The notes beneath the pieces were generated by a model. That model ran no database searches. It was not told the origin of the DNA and saw nothing but the letters and a program-made list of their open reading frames with translations. DNA of 64,000 bases from contig NZ_JAJHUO010000015.1 in NCBI RefSeq assembly GCF_020859565.1, forward strand, positions 62,001 through 126,000, written 5' to 3'. Shown here in pieces: positions 16,367 to 25,706 of the stretch. Positions within the stretch are counted from its first letter, which is position 1; the number at the start of each line of letters is the position of its first letter. Both the position numbers and the translations under genes were made by a program. The DNA comes from Saccharothrix luteola (GTDB taxonomy: Bacteria; Actinomycetota; Actinomycetes; Mycobacteriales; Pseudonocardiaceae).

Positions 16367-17230
16367 GTGAGCAAGACCTGGTTCGTCACCGGCTCGTCGC
16401 GCGGCTTGGGCCGCAACTTCGTCGAGGCCGCCCTGTCGCGCGGCGACAAGGTGGCCGCGACCGCCCGGAACGCCGCCGACCTCGCCGACCTGGTCGCCAC
16501 CCACGGCGACGCGGTCCTCCCGCTGGACGTGGACGTGACCGACAAGGCCGCCGTCTTCGAGGGCGTGACGCGGGCGAACGAGCACTTCGGCCGCCTCGAC
16601 GTCATCGTGAACAACGCGGGCTACGCCCAGGTCGGCGCGATCGAGGAGCTGACCGAGCGGGAACTGCGCGACCAGGTGGAGACCAACCTGTTCGGCGCGG
16701 TGTGGGTCGTCCAGGCCGCGTTGCCCCACCTGCGGGCGCAGGGCTCGGGGCACATCGTCCAGTTGTCCTCGGCGGCCGGGCTCATCGCGATGCCGTTGGG
16801 CGGCGCGTACCACATGTCCAAGTGGGCGGTCGAAGGCTTCACCGAAGCCCTCGCCCAGGAAGTCGCCGAGTTCGGCATCAAGGTGACCGTGATCGAGCCC
16901 GGCGGCTTCGCCACCAGGAACGGCAAGAACCCCGACCCCTTGGCCAACGGGCACCTGGCCGAGACCAGCCCGGTCTACGACGGCCTGCGCCGCCGGCTCG
17001 CCGGCCTCGTGGCGAACCAGCCCGCCGGCGACCCGGCCGCCGCCGCCCGGGCGTTGCTCAAGATCGTCGACCTCGACCACCCGCCCCTGCGGGTGCTCTT
17101 CGGCCAGGGCTTCTACCCACTGATCAAGCAGGCCTACGCCGCCCGGCTCAAGACCTGGGAGGACTGGCAGGACCTGTCGGCGGAGGCGCACGGCAACCTC
17201 GCGGCCGACGCGACCACGGCCCGATCCTGA
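16367..17230 (+). CDS. short-chain dehydrogenase/reductase (classical SDR)
   Basis: A 287-residue NAD(P)-dependent oxidoreductase of the classical SDR family. The cofactor motif TGSSRGLG is at residues 8-15, the structural NNAG motif follows at about 83-86, and the catalytic Ser (QLSSAAG) and YHMSK Tyr/Lys pair lie near 138 and 151-155. The C-terminal extension with DLDHPPLRVLFG is typical of actinobacterial SDRs annotated as oxidoreductases of unknown substrate. The GTG at 16367 (VSKTWFVTG) is preferred because the longer frame adds non-conserved sequence; the ribosome site is weak. Confidence 0.9.
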   Translation: MSKTWFVTGSSRGLGRNFVEAALSRGDKVAATARNAADLADLVATHGDAVLPLDVDVTDKAAVFEGVTRANEHFGRLDVIVNNAGYAQVGAIEELTERELRDQVETNLFGAVWVVQAALPHLRAQGSGHIVQLSSAAGLIAMPLGGAYHMSKWAVEGFTEALAQEVAEFGIKVTVIEPGGFATRNGKNPDPLANGHLAETSPVYDGLRRRLAGLVANQPAGDPAAAARALLKIVDLDHPPLRVLFGQGFYPLIKQAYAARLKTWEDWQDLSAEAHGNLAADATTARS

Positions 17231-17304
17231 CCGATCCCGGCCGGCGCCGGTTCCCGGTCCGCGACGACGAGCCCCGTGTCAGCGGCACCCGCGATCCGGG
17301 GAGA

Positions 17305-17562
17305 TCACCGCCCCGGCTCCGCCGACCGCTGCGCGAGCTTCGCCTCCACCGTGGCCACCAGGTCCGGGACCGTGTGCCACTGGCTCACCTCGCGCTCGCT
17401 GATCCTGACCCCCAGTTCCTCGCCGACGGCCTCGATCAGCTCGACCACGGTCAGCGAGTCGATGTCCAGGTCGGCCAGGGTCGCCTCGGGTTTCATGTCC
17501 TCGGGGCGGATCCTGAACTGATCCGTCAGGATGGAGCCCACGATCGCCTGGGCGGAACTCAT
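17305..17562 (-). CDS. free-standing acyl/peptidyl carrier protein
   Basis: An 85-residue carrier protein. The phosphopantetheine attachment serine is Ser36 in DLDIDSLTVVEL, inside the usual four-helix bundle. It is the last gene of a minus-strand block and its ATG overlaps the stop of the condensation-protein gene by ATGA, so the two are translated together and should interact. It presumably carries an acyl or aminoacyl thioester as donor for that enzyme. No phosphopantetheinyl transferase, adenylation or ketosynthase gene is nearby, so loading must come from elsewhere. Confidence 0.92.
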   Translation of the reverse strand: MSSAQAIVGSILTDQFRIRPEDMKPEATLADLDIDSLTVVELIEAVGEELGVRISEREVSQWHTVPDLVATVEAKLAQRSAEPGR

Positions 17563-18983
17563 GCCGTCTCTCCCTCTGTCCTCAACAGGTAATCACCGGT
17601 CTTCGCCACGCTGTGGAGCACCTCGCGCACCCGGTCGACGTAGCAGGCGACGCTCGCGTCGGCCGTCCGCGTGGCCGGGTAGCGCGCGGTCAACCACAAC
17701 CCCTCGTCGGTGCGGTGCGTCCAGATGTTCACCTTGCTGCCGCTGGTGCTCATCCGGACCAGGGGCCGGGCGTCCCACTCGGGCCAGTGCCGGATCCCCG
17801 GCACCACCCGCATGTCGGCGAACGAGATGAACGGGAACACCTCGGGCATCCGGCGCTCCAGCTCGCGCTCGATGCCGAGGAGTTCCGCGACCCTCGCGAT
17901 CGGCACGCGGCTCAGGCGCAGCGCGGTCCTCGCGGACTCGTGCGCGCCCGGCACCACGTCGAGGAAGCCGTCCGCCGCGCCGAGGTCGATCTCGATCGGA
18001 CCCACGCCGATGTACCACCCCATCGAACGCAGCCACTCCCGCCTGGTGCGGGTGGTCGCGGGCATCACCGTCCGGTAGACCTGCTCGCCCGTGATCTGGT
18101 GGGCGACGATCGCCAGCGCGGACAGCAGTCCGGCGAGGAACCCGCCGCCCACCTCCCGGCACGCTTCCTCCACCGCGTCGGCTTCGAGCACGTCCAGCAG
18201 CAGCACGTCCTGCTTCGCGTGCGGCAGCACTTCCCCTTCCGCGACACCGAGGTCGAGCGGGAACCGCAGCAGCCGGTCGCCTCCGGCCTCGATGAACCGG
18301 GCCCAGTGCCCGACGGCCGGGTGGTCGGCGTCGACCTCCCGGGCGGCGGTGCGCTCCGCCACGCCGTAGTCCACGTAGCTGCCGACCCCGCCGTGCTCGA
18401 CCGGGCGGCCGGCGGCCACGGCGGCGTACAGGTCCTGCCACTCGCCGACGGCGGTCATGATGGAGAACCCGTCGGTGTGCGCGTGGTCCATCCCCACGAC
18501 CACCGTGGTGGACTCCGCGCGCTCCACGGTCTCCACCACGTAGCTGGGCCAGCTGAACGCGCCCGTCGCGTCGTCGATGCGCTGCTGGAGGCAGGCGCGG
18601 AGGTCGTCATCGCTCGTGAAGTCGCCGACGACCCGGTCCTCGACGGACACCGCGGCGGGGTCGACGGTGATGCGCTCCGCCGTGGTGCCCACCACGCGGA
18701 ACCCGCTGCGCAACGTCTCGTGCCGCTCGACCCACGTCCGCACCGTCTCGCGGAACGCCTCGACGTCCAGCGTTCCGGCGAGCTCGAACCTGAACCCCAT
18801 CCACTGTGGGACCCCGGCGCCGCGCTCGGCGAGCGCGGTGACGAACTTCAGGTGCCATTCCTGGTTGTACGACAGGGGTGTGCCGCGCTCGACCGAACGT
18901 GCCGCTTCCCGAAAGGGCGCATCATCCAGCGACCACTCCCTGAGCCGACCAGGACGCACGCGGTACTCAGCGAGCGTCGTCAT
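17559..18983 (-). CDS. stand-alone condensation-domain acyltransferase
   Basis: A protein of about 474 residues with the chloramphenicol-acetyltransferase-like fold of NRPS condensation domains and PapA acyltransferases. The active-site motif reads DHAHTDG (about 166-172): the catalytic second His and the structural Asp-Gly of HHxxxDG are kept while the first His is Asp, as in several stand-alone acyltransferases. It should join the carrier-bound acyl group to an amine or alcohol acceptor. The ATG at 18983 (MTTLAEYRVRPGRL) is chosen for an AAGGG site 7 bp upstream; GTG 19037 or ATG 18989 are possible. It is coupled to the ACP gene. Confidence 0.85.
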   Translation of the reverse strand: MTTLAEYRVRPGRLREWSLDDAPFREAARSVERGTPLSYNQEWHLKFVTALAERGAGVPQWMGFRFELAGTLDVEAFRETVRTWVERHETLRSGFRVVGTTAERITVDPAAVSVEDRVVGDFTSDDDLRACLQQRIDDATGAFSWPSYVVETVERAESTTVVVGMDHAHTDGFSIMTAVGEWQDLYAAVAAGRPVEHGGVGSYVDYGVAERTAAREVDADHPAVGHWARFIEAGGDRLLRFPLDLGVAEGEVLPHAKQDVLLLDVLEADAVEEACREVGGGFLAGLLSALAIVAHQITGEQVYRTVMPATTRTRREWLRSMGWYIGVGPIEIDLGAADGFLDVVPGAHESARTALRLSRVPIARVAELLGIERELERRMPEVFPFISFADMRVVPGIRHWPEWDARPLVRMSTSGSKVNIWTHRTDEGLWLTARYPATRTADASVACYVDRVREVLHSVAKTGDYLLRTEGETA

Positions 18984-19150
18984 CAGCATGCCCTTGATCA
19001 GCTCCCTCTGGTGGCCGGTGAAGGGCACAGCCTTCACCCTGGGCCTGTGGGCGTCGATCCCTCGCGAGCGTGAAGGGCTTGCACGTTCGAGTGATCACAA
19101 TCGGTGACGCCGCGGTGGGCCGCCAGTCCACGCCCAAGTACTGCCGCGCG

Positions 19151-20935
19151 TCAGCTGTACGCCTTCGCCTGGAGCGCGAACAACTCCGCGTAGAGGCCCC
19201 CGCAGGCGGTGAGCGCGGCGTGGTCGCCGGTTTCCACCACCCGACCGCCGCCGACGACGATGATCAGGTCGGCCGTGCGCACGGTGGAGAACCGGTGGGA
19301 GACGAAGACGGTGATCCCGCCGGTTCGGCCGGCCACCCGTTTCGCGTGCTCGGCGTACCGCTGGAACAGGACGTGCTCGGCCTCGGGGTCCAATGCGGAC
19401 GTCGGCTCGTCGAGGACGAGGAGCAGCGGGGCCTCCCGCATCATGGCCCGGCCCAGCGCCAGCTTCTGCCACTGGCCCCCGGACAGCTCGGCGCCGTCGG
19501 CGTAGCTCTTGCCCAGCCGGGTGCGCAGTCCCTCGGGCAGGTCGTCCAGCACGCCGGTGGCGTCGGCGCGCCCCATGGCCGCGCGGACGGCCGGTTCCGA
19601 CGACACCCGGGCCAGGTCGCCGAGGCCGACCACCTGCTGGGCCGTGAACTCGTACCGGACGAAGTCCTGGAAACCGGCGGCGATCCGCGTGCGCCACTCG
19701 TCGAGCGGCATGTCGTGCAGGTCCGCGCCGTCGACCAGGATCCGCCCCTCGGACGGCCGGTAGAACCCGCAGAGCAACTTGACCAGGGTCGACTTGCCCG
19801 CGCCGTTCTCGCCGACGATCGCGACGGTGGCGCCGGCCGGCAGGTGGAGGTCGACGTCGCGCAGCACGGGCACGTCGGCGCCCGGATAGCTGAACGCCAC
19901 CCCGGCGAGGTCGATCCCGTCGTGCAGCCGCCGCGGCGGCGAGTGGCGGGGTGGAGCCGGATCGGCGCCGGTCACCGACGCGGAGACCTCGGTGAGCCGC
20001 CGGTAGGCGCCCGCCATCCGCTGCAAGTCCTGCAGGAGGGTGACGGCGGTGGCGACCTGCTGGTTGACCTGGGCGGCGAGCACGATCACCAGCACGACGT
20101 CGCCGACGCCGCGCCGTCCGGCTATCGCGTCGCGCACCACGAGCAGCACGCCCGCGACGTACGCGAGCGCGAAGACGACCTGCCCCGCCGCGCGTGCGCA
20201 CGTCGCGATCAGGTGCGCGCGCCACAGCCCTCGCGTCGCCCGCGCCCACAGCCGGCCGTGCCGGGCGCGCAGCTCGTCCCGCACCCCGGACACCCTGAGC
20301 TCGCCGGCCAGGCGGGCGGACGTGGCCAGGTGGAACAGGTTGAGCGCGGTCCGGGTCGACTCGGCGGTCGCCGTCCGGGCGCGGTCGAGCACCCGCTCGG
20401 CCAGGCGACCGGCGAGCAGGGGCGGCACCGCGGCGACGGGCAGCAGCAACAGCAGCGGGTTCTGCACGGCCAGCAGGACCGCGGTGAGCGCCACCGCGAG
20501 GACGAGGCCGACACCGTTGAGCAGCGCTTCGAGACCGGTCCGGAACTGCCTGCCCTCCTGCCGCAGCACGGTCCACGTGTCGGCGTGCTCGGCCCGCTCG
20601 TGGTGCTCGATGCCGGCCGAGCCGTTCGAGACCTCGATCACGCGCTCGTCGAAGTCCAGCTCCGCCAGCTCGGAGAGCTCGTAGTAGGCCAGGTGGGCGA
20701 AGTGCGCGAGGGCCAGCACCATCACCGCCAGCACGGCCACCGCCACGCCCGCGAGCACCGCGAGCACCGCCGCGCCCGCGACGACCTCGCGGGTCATCCA
20801 CCCGAGGGCGGCGGCCAGCAGCGGGGCGGCGACGGCGCCGGCCGTCATCAGGACCACCGCCAGCGCGGTCTTGCGCGGGTTCAACCGCCAGGCGGTGGCG
20901 ATCATGGTCCACGCGCCCGTCAGGAGGACCTTCAC
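19151..20935 (-). CDS. ABC exporter half-transporter (second of pair)
   Basis: A 594-residue MsbA/NisT-type half transporter: six-helix membrane domain over about 1-320 and a nucleotide-binding domain at 340-594. Walker A is GENGAGKST, the signature LSGGQWQ and Walker B LLLVLDEPTSALD; the Q-loop region GFQDFVRYEFTA resembles exporters from RiPP and natural-product clusters. No N-terminal peptidase C39 domain is present. The GTG at 20935 overlaps the stop of the first ABC gene by GTGA, so the two probably form a heterodimer that exports the product of this locus. A 167-bp gap follows before the condensation gene. Confidence 0.9.
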   Translation of the reverse strand: MKVLLTGAWTMIATAWRLNPRKTALAVVLMTAGAVAAPLLAAALGWMTREVVAGAAVLAVLAGVAVAVLAVMVLALAHFAHLAYYELSELAELDFDERVIEVSNGSAGIEHHERAEHADTWTVLRQEGRQFRTGLEALLNGVGLVLAVALTAVLLAVQNPLLLLLPVAAVPPLLAGRLAERVLDRARTATAESTRTALNLFHLATSARLAGELRVSGVRDELRARHGRLWARATRGLWRAHLIATCARAAGQVVFALAYVAGVLLVVRDAIAGRRGVGDVVLVIVLAAQVNQQVATAVTLLQDLQRMAGAYRRLTEVSASVTGADPAPPRHSPPRRLHDGIDLAGVAFSYPGADVPVLRDVDLHLPAGATVAIVGENGAGKSTLVKLLCGFYRPSEGRILVDGADLHDMPLDEWRTRIAAGFQDFVRYEFTAQQVVGLGDLARVSSEPAVRAAMGRADATGVLDDLPEGLRTRLGKSYADGAELSGGQWQKLALGRAMMREAPLLLVLDEPTSALDPEAEHVLFQRYAEHAKRVAGRTGGITVFVSHRFSTVRTADLIIVVGGGRVVETGDHAALTACGGLYAELFALQAKAYS

Positions 20936-22797
20936 CCGGCCGCTCCCCCGACCGCGGCGTCCGCCGCGCCGACGAACCGGTCGGCCTGCAACCGGAACAG
21001 CTCCGCGTAGCGCCCGTCGAGGGCCAGCAGGTCCGCGTGGGCGCCCTGCTCCGCGACCCGGCCGTGCTCCAGGACGACGATGTGGTCGGCGTGCCGCACG
21101 GTCGAGAACCGGTGGGAGATCAGCAGGGTGGTCGCGCCGGCGGCCAGGCCGGCGAACTCCTCGAAGAACCCGGTCTCCGCGCGCACGTCCAGGCTCGCGG
21201 TCGGTTCGTCCAGCACCACGACCCGCGCGCCGTGGCGCAGCGCGAACAACGCCCGCGCCAGCGCGACGCGCTGCCACTGGCCGCCGGACAGCTCGGCCCC
21301 GTCGGTGAGGTGCCGTGCCAGGGGCGTGTCCAGCCCGCGGGGCAGGCGGTCCACGGCTTCGGTGAGGCCGACCGAGTCGAGCACCTCGCGGATCGCCTCC
21401 CGGTCGTCCAGGAAGCCGACGGCGCCCAGCCCGACGTTGTCGGCGACGGACGACTCGTACCGCACGAAGTCCTGGAAGATCACGCTGAGCCGGGCGCGCC
21501 ACTCGTCGACGGGGAACGCGCGGAGGTCGACGCCGTCCAGCGTGACCCGGCCCGAGGTCGGCTCGTACAGCCGGGCGAGCAGCTTGACCAGGGTGGTCTT
21601 GCCGGCGCCGTTCACGCCGACGATGGCCGTGCAGCGGCCGACCGGGATCGTCAGGTCCAGGCCGTCGAAGACCGCGCGCCGCTGCCCGGGGTAGCGGAAG
21701 CCGACCCGCTCGAACCGGATGGAACCGACCGGCTCGGGCACCGTCGCCCGCCGCACGGGCGCGGGCTCTTCCTCGTGCGCGTCGACGTGCTCGGCGAACT
21801 GGCGCACGGCGTCGTAGGCCCTCATGCCGATCGCGGTCGGCAGGTCCGCCTCCGGGTAGTGCTCGGCCAGCCGCAGCAGGCCGAGGGTCGCGGTCGCGAC
21901 GAGGACGAATTCGGTGAGCGTCATCTCGTGCGCCGTCGCGCCCACCACCGCGAAGACCGCGCCGGTGACCGCGAGGGCCGCGACCGAGAACCGGACGAAC
22001 GGCCACAGGTAGATGCGGCGGCGTTCGGCCCAGAGGGGTTCGAGGAAGCGGAAGTGGGTGTCGCGCAGGCGTTGCCGCAACCAGCCGGCCAGGCCGAAGA
22101 CCCGGATCTCCTTGCCCGCGGCGGCTCCGCCGGCCAGCTCGCGCAGGTAGTCGATCTCCCGCTGGTCGGCGGCGAGCAGGGACCGGGTCCTGGCGTACCG
22201 GCGCAGCCCGCCGCGCTGGCCGTGGCGGAACAGCAGCACGATGACGACCAGCGCCGCCGCGGCCGGCCACGCGAACACCGCACCCACCGCGACCGCGCAG
22301 CCGACGAGCTCGGTGTACCGCGCGATCAGCGCGAGCAGCCCGGTGGCCGCCCGACCGGGGCTCTGCACGCCGAACTCCACCTCCCGCGCGGCGGTGCGCA
22401 GCGCGTCGAGCGCCTGCTGGTCCTCGAGCGGGCCGAGGCCGGGGCTGCGCAGCGACGCGGCCATCAGCTCGTCGAACACCGCGCCGTCGATCCGGCGCGT
22501 CACCAGCTCGCCCAGGGCGCGCTCCACCGGGGACAGCAGCTGCCGGGCGACGAACGCGCCCGCCGCGACGCCGAACACCGCGACCAGCGAGTCCCACGCG
22601 CCGGAGTCGAGCCCCGCGGCCACGGCCGCCGGCACCCGTCCGAGCACCATGGCCGTCGCCACCGTGAACACGACCGGGAGGCAGCCGAGCAGCAGGTCCA
22701 CCCCGACCAGCGCGGCGACCAGCGGGCGGCCGGCGCGGGGAAGCAGGCGGACGATCTCCCGTCGTGCGGCGAACTGCTCCCGCGCGACGTCCCACAT
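20932..22797 (-). CDS. ABC exporter half-transporter (first of pair)
   Basis: A 621-residue fused membrane/ATPase exporter of the same class as its downstream partner. Membrane helices fill about 25-330; the ATPase domain shows Walker A GVNGAGKTT, signature LSGGQWQ, Walker B VVVLDEPTASLD and the H-loop LISHRFSTVRHADHI. The ATG at 22797 is preferred because AGGTGG lies 4-5 bp upstream; a GTG at 22806, directly abutting the GT2 stop, is also possible. Coupling on both sides indicates one operon with the GT2 and second ABC genes. Confidence 0.9.
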   Translation of the reverse strand: MWDVAREQFAARREIVRLLPRAGRPLVAALVGVDLLLGCLPVVFTVATAMVLGRVPAAVAAGLDSGAWDSLVAVFGVAAGAFVARQLLSPVERALGELVTRRIDGAVFDELMAASLRSPGLGPLEDQQALDALRTAAREVEFGVQSPGRAATGLLALIARYTELVGCAVAVGAVFAWPAAAALVVIVLLFRHGQRGGLRRYARTRSLLAADQREIDYLRELAGGAAAGKEIRVFGLAGWLRQRLRDTHFRFLEPLWAERRRIYLWPFVRFSVAALAVTGAVFAVVGATAHEMTLTEFVLVATATLGLLRLAEHYPEADLPTAIGMRAYDAVRQFAEHVDAHEEEPAPVRRATVPEPVGSIRFERVGFRYPGQRRAVFDGLDLTIPVGRCTAIVGVNGAGKTTLVKLLARLYEPTSGRVTLDGVDLRAFPVDEWRARLSVIFQDFVRYESSVADNVGLGAVGFLDDREAIREVLDSVGLTEAVDRLPRGLDTPLARHLTDGAELSGGQWQRVALARALFALRHGARVVVLDEPTASLDVRAETGFFEEFAGLAAGATTLLISHRFSTVRHADHIVVLEHGRVAEQGAHADLLALDGRYAELFRLQADRFVGAADAAVGGAAG

Positions 22798-22806
22798 GCC
22801 GGCCAC

Positions 22807-23712
22807 CTACCCGGCGGTCGGGTGGTCGGCGCAGCGGGGCAGGCCGCGTTCCGCGATGACCTCGTTGAAGTCCGCGAAGCGGATCCGGGGTTCCTCGATC
22901 AGCATCCGGGTGATCGGCGTCCGGTACTTCTCCGCGATGTAGCGGTAGTTCTCCAGGGCGGACGTGGTGTTGGCGCCCTGGTCCTTCTCGTGCGGGTAGT
23001 GGATGGCGCTCGCCGCCCGGTCGACGGCGAACCTGGCGCCGTCGCGGTGCAGCCGGTAGGCGAGGTCCAGGTCCTCACCGCCCCACTGCCGGAGCTCCTC
23101 GTCGTACATGCCGACCGCGCGCACCTGCTCCGTCCACGCCGACGCGTGGCAGGTCCAGTACATCAGCCACGGCGCGGGCAGGTGGCCGAAGTCGTCGGAG
23201 TACCGGGCGTAGAACGGCTCGCGCACGTCCGGCCACGCCCGCGTGCGCTCCAGGGACGCGATGGAGCCGTCGACGTCCTCGACGTCGACGACCTTGCGGA
23301 TCAGCTGGGCGTCCTCGTTGTCGAGGTTGAAGCAGTACACGTACCCGTTCAGCGCCAACGGTTCCTCGGACGCCTCGTGGCGGGCCGCGTGCGCGCCCAG
23401 GCTCCCGGAGTGCAGCAGCACCCCGGAGTCGACGAAGACGCACACCTCGCCGGTCGCCTGCCGGATCCCGATGTTCCGGGCCGCGGACAGCCGGTACCCC
23501 TCGTCGGGCTGGTAGAAGTACCGCAGGTCCAACCGGTCCTCGAACCCGCGCACCACCGCCTCGGTGTCGTCGGTGGAACCGTCGTCGACGACCAGCACCT
23601 CGAACCGGTCGCGGGACAGGTCCTGCTTGGCGAGCGAGTCGAGCGTCAGTTCCAGCAACCGCCTCCGGTTGTAGGTCGGGACGATGACCGTGCAGCGTAA
23701 CGAGCTACCCAC
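22807..23712 (-). CDS. GT2-family glycosyltransferase
   Basis: A 301-residue cytoplasmic glycosyltransferase of family 2 (GT-A fold). The nucleotide-sugar site opens as VIVPTYNRRRLLELTLDSL, the first Asp cluster is VLVVDDGSTDDT, the metal-binding DxD equivalent is FVDSGVL, and the acceptor/catalytic GGEDLDLAYRL motif lies near 230. It resembles galactosyltransferase-related GT2 proteins found with ABC exporters in actinomycete secondary-metabolite loci. The GTG at 23712 has AAGGAG 8 bp upstream; an in-frame ATG at 23775 is an alternative. It is the first gene of the GT2-ABC-ABC-condensation-ACP block. Confidence 0.88.
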   Translation of the reverse strand: MGSSLRCTVIVPTYNRRRLLELTLDSLAKQDLSRDRFEVLVVDDGSTDDTEAVVRGFEDRLDLRYFYQPDEGYRLSAARNIGIRQATGEVCVFVDSGVLLHSGSLGAHAARHEASEEPLALNGYVYCFNLDNEDAQLIRKVVDVEDVDGSIASLERTRAWPDVREPFYARYSDDFGHLPAPWLMYWTCHASAWTEQVRAVGMYDEELRQWGGEDLDLAYRLHRDGARFAVDRAASAIHYPHEKDQGANTTSALENYRYIAEKYRTPITRMLIEEPRIRFADFNEVIAERGLPRCADHPTAG

Positions 23713-23890
23713 GAGAGGCTCTCCTTGTCGAGGTCCCGCCCCGTACGACGAGGGCAGGGGATCCGACGGGCCCATGAGGGAGATCCGCTCTCCTGGGTGA
23801 ATCCCCGCCGATCACCGCGCAAGTCTGCCGAGCCGCGCGAGCGCCGGTCAACACCGCGCACGAAGTCCCGCCGGCCCCGGCTCGCACCGC

Positions 23891-24562
23891 CTACCGGTCG
23901 TGCTGTCGGCGCACCATCTCGGCGATCCAGGTGGGCGCGAACGGCGAGGTGCAGTTCGGCGGGGTCGGGTAGTCCTTGAGCACCTCCAGGCGCTCGCCGA
24001 TGTCGATCGCGCGGGCGCGGTGGTCGGGGTGGTCGATCCCGATCCGGGCCAGGCAGTGGTTCATCGCCCACTGCAGCCGGTCGGGCGCGTCGCGCATCCC
24101 GGCCTCGATGACGTCGAGCAGCCTGTCGAGGTCGAGGCCCTCGGGCTTCTTGGCCACGCGTTCGGTGGTCAGGGCCCAGCCGGCGCTCGCGACCACCGGG
24201 TCCGGGTCGGCGGACCAGGCCAGGCGCAGCTCCTCGGCGGACGGGTGCTTCTTCACCACGTAGTTCACGAGCCAGTCGTGCACCTTGGGGGTGCGCGCCT
24301 CGCGCAACATGGCGTCCAGCTCGTCGCGCTCGAACGCCTTCGGGCGGCAGATCAGGATCGCCAGCAGCCGCGCCGCGGTGTCGGCCGTCTCCCACAGCCG
24401 GCGCGCGAGGTCCTGCTGGGTCTTCAGCCGCTTCGCGAGCGCGCGCAGCTTGCCGAGGTTCACGCCGTGGTCGTCGCCGTGCTTCTCGTTCACCTCGCGG
24501 GCCCGCGGGTCTTCGAGCGCGGACAGCTCGGCCATCACCTCGGCCACCGTCGTCGCGTCCAT
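23891..24562 (-). CDS. AlkD-like HEAT-repeat DNA alkylation repair protein
   Basis: A 223-residue helical-repeat protein that resembles the DNA alkylation repair (AlkD-like, PF08713) family. Successive helical pairs (LARRLWETADTAARLLAILI, WLVNYVVKKHP, LDLDRLLDVIEAGM) have the HEAT-like arrangement of that family, and CLARIGIDHPDHRARAIDIG is a typical late segment. Relatives excise N3- or N7-alkylated bases without base flipping, though many remain uncharacterised. The ATG is at 24562. It sits just upstream of the GT2 block but a 178-bp gap suggests a separate transcript. Confidence 0.8.
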   Translation of the reverse strand: MDATTVAEVMAELSALEDPRAREVNEKHGDDHGVNLGKLRALAKRLKTQQDLARRLWETADTAARLLAILICRPKAFERDELDAMLREARTPKVHDWLVNYVVKKHPSAEELRLAWSADPDPVVASAGWALTTERVAKKPEGLDLDRLLDVIEAGMRDAPDRLQWAMNHCLARIGIDHPDHRARAIDIGERLEVLKDYPTPPNCTSPFAPTWIAEMVRRQHDR

Positions 24563-24672
24563 CTCAGCCTCCGGTCCGCTCGTCCGCGGGTCAGCCTACG
24601 AGGTGGCGGGCGTCTTGGCCGGTAGCGGCCGGCGGGCGACCGCACCGGTGGCCGGCGACCTACGGTCGGCGC

Positions 24673-25113
24673 ATGATCGCTCTCACCGCCCGTCGGGTTC
24701 TCGCTTCGCTGCCGGTGGTCCTGCTGGGCGCGTGCGGGACCGTGCAAGCCCCCGCCGCGGCTCCGTCGTCGGTCGCGACCACGACGACTTCGTCCACCGC
24801 CCGTCCGACCACCACCACTGCGACCGAGGTCCCGGGCCCACCGCCCACCGCCGCCGACGGCACGGACCTCGCCGCGTGCGCGGACGGCATCTGCGAGGTC
24901 GTGGTCAAGACCGGTGACGTGCTGCACGTTCCCGTCGGCCCGCTGACGGTCGTGGTCGGCGGCGGTCAGGCCGGGGTGCGGCCCGATCCGTCGAGCGGCA
25001 TGACCGGCCTGCTGGCGGGCCCTCCGGGCTGGGTGGGCATGTTCAACAACCAGGCGTTCACCGTCGGGGTGGTGCAGGGCGAGCAGGCCGTGCTGAAGCT
25101 GGGCCCGCGATGA
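24673..25113 (+). CDS. hypothetical lipoprotein
   Basis: A 146-residue exported lipoprotein with lipobox LLGAC (Cys at about 20), followed by a Thr/Ala/Pro-rich linker (about 25-55) and a small beta domain with two cysteines (AACADGICEVVV) that may form a disulfide. This layout recurs in actinomycete cell-surface lipoproteins of unknown function. Its stop overlaps the start of the next gene by ATGA, so it is made together with a multi-pass membrane protein. Confidence 0.75.
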   Translation: MIALTARRVLASLPVVLLGACGTVQAPAAAPSSVATTTTSSTARPTTTTATEVPGPPPTAADGTDLAACADGICEVVVKTGDVLHVPVGPLTVVVGGGQAGVRPDPSSGMTGLLAGPPGWVGMFNNQAFTVGVVQGEQAVLKLGPR

Positions 25114-25706
25114 TCGCGCGGCTCGGCATCGCGCTCGGCGTCGTCCTGGGTGGCGTGGTCGGAGCCGTGGCCGGGGCGCGGGTCGAGTCCTGGACGGGCG
25201 GTCTCGTGGGCGCGTACGCCGGGGTCCTGTGCGGGATGTGCGTCATCGGCGGCCTGGTCGGCGTCATCGACCGTGACCTCGACCGGGCATCACGCGCGGA
25301 GGCGGTCGTGATGCTGGCCTTCGGCCTGGTCGGCGCGGCCGGCGCGGTGACCGGGTACTGGCTCGTCAGCACCCATGACATCCCCCGGTTCACGCCGCTG
25401 GCGGGCTTCTTCGTCGGCTTGGTCCTGCCGGGCGCGATCGCGGGCCTCGCCGTCCTCGGCATCCTCGGCGCCGACCGGGCACAGCCCGAGATCCTCGTGC
25501 TCCTGACGGCCGCTGCCGCGGGCGACGGCGTCGGCGCCTGGCTCGGCACGGTGTTCGGCGCGCCGGTGCTGGTCGCGATCGGGCTCGTCGTCGGCGGTGC
25601 TCTGGGCGCCGGAGTGGCCCACGCGTTCAACGTCGCCGCCCACGAGGCCTTCCCCAGCTCTCGCGACATCGTCGACCGGCACCACGGCGACCACGACCCG
25701 TGGTGA
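25110..25706 (+). CDS. multi-pass membrane protein, unknown
   Basis: A 198-residue integral membrane protein with about six Gly/Ala-rich transmembrane segments and no recognised transport motif. The C-terminal SSRDIVDRHHGDHDP tail is histidine/aspartate-rich and should be cytoplasmic or metal-binding. It is translationally coupled to the lipoprotein gene upstream, suggesting a two-component surface assembly of unknown role. Confidence 0.72.
   Translation: MIARLGIALGVVLGGVVGAVAGARVESWTGGLVGAYAGVLCGMCVIGGLVGVIDRDLDRASRAEAVVMLAFGLVGAAGAVTGYWLVSTHDIPRFTPLAGFFVGLVLPGAIAGLAVLGILGADRAQPEILVLLTAAAAGDGVGAWLGTVFGAPVLVAIGLVVGGALGAGVAHAFNVAAHEAFPSSRDIVDRHHGDHDPW

Noticed and set aside
20936..22795. N-terminal 620 codons of a 1,214-codon frame that ends in the second ABC transporter
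   Set aside because: This is the frame-shifted reading of the first ABC transporter; the second gene begins at 20935 with GTGA coupling.
23705..23887. Open frame of 60 codons between the AlkD-like gene and GT2, considered as a precursor peptide for the exporter locus
   Set aside because: Only about 70 percent of codons end in G or C, far below true genes here; it overlaps the GT2 start and lacks a ribosome site.
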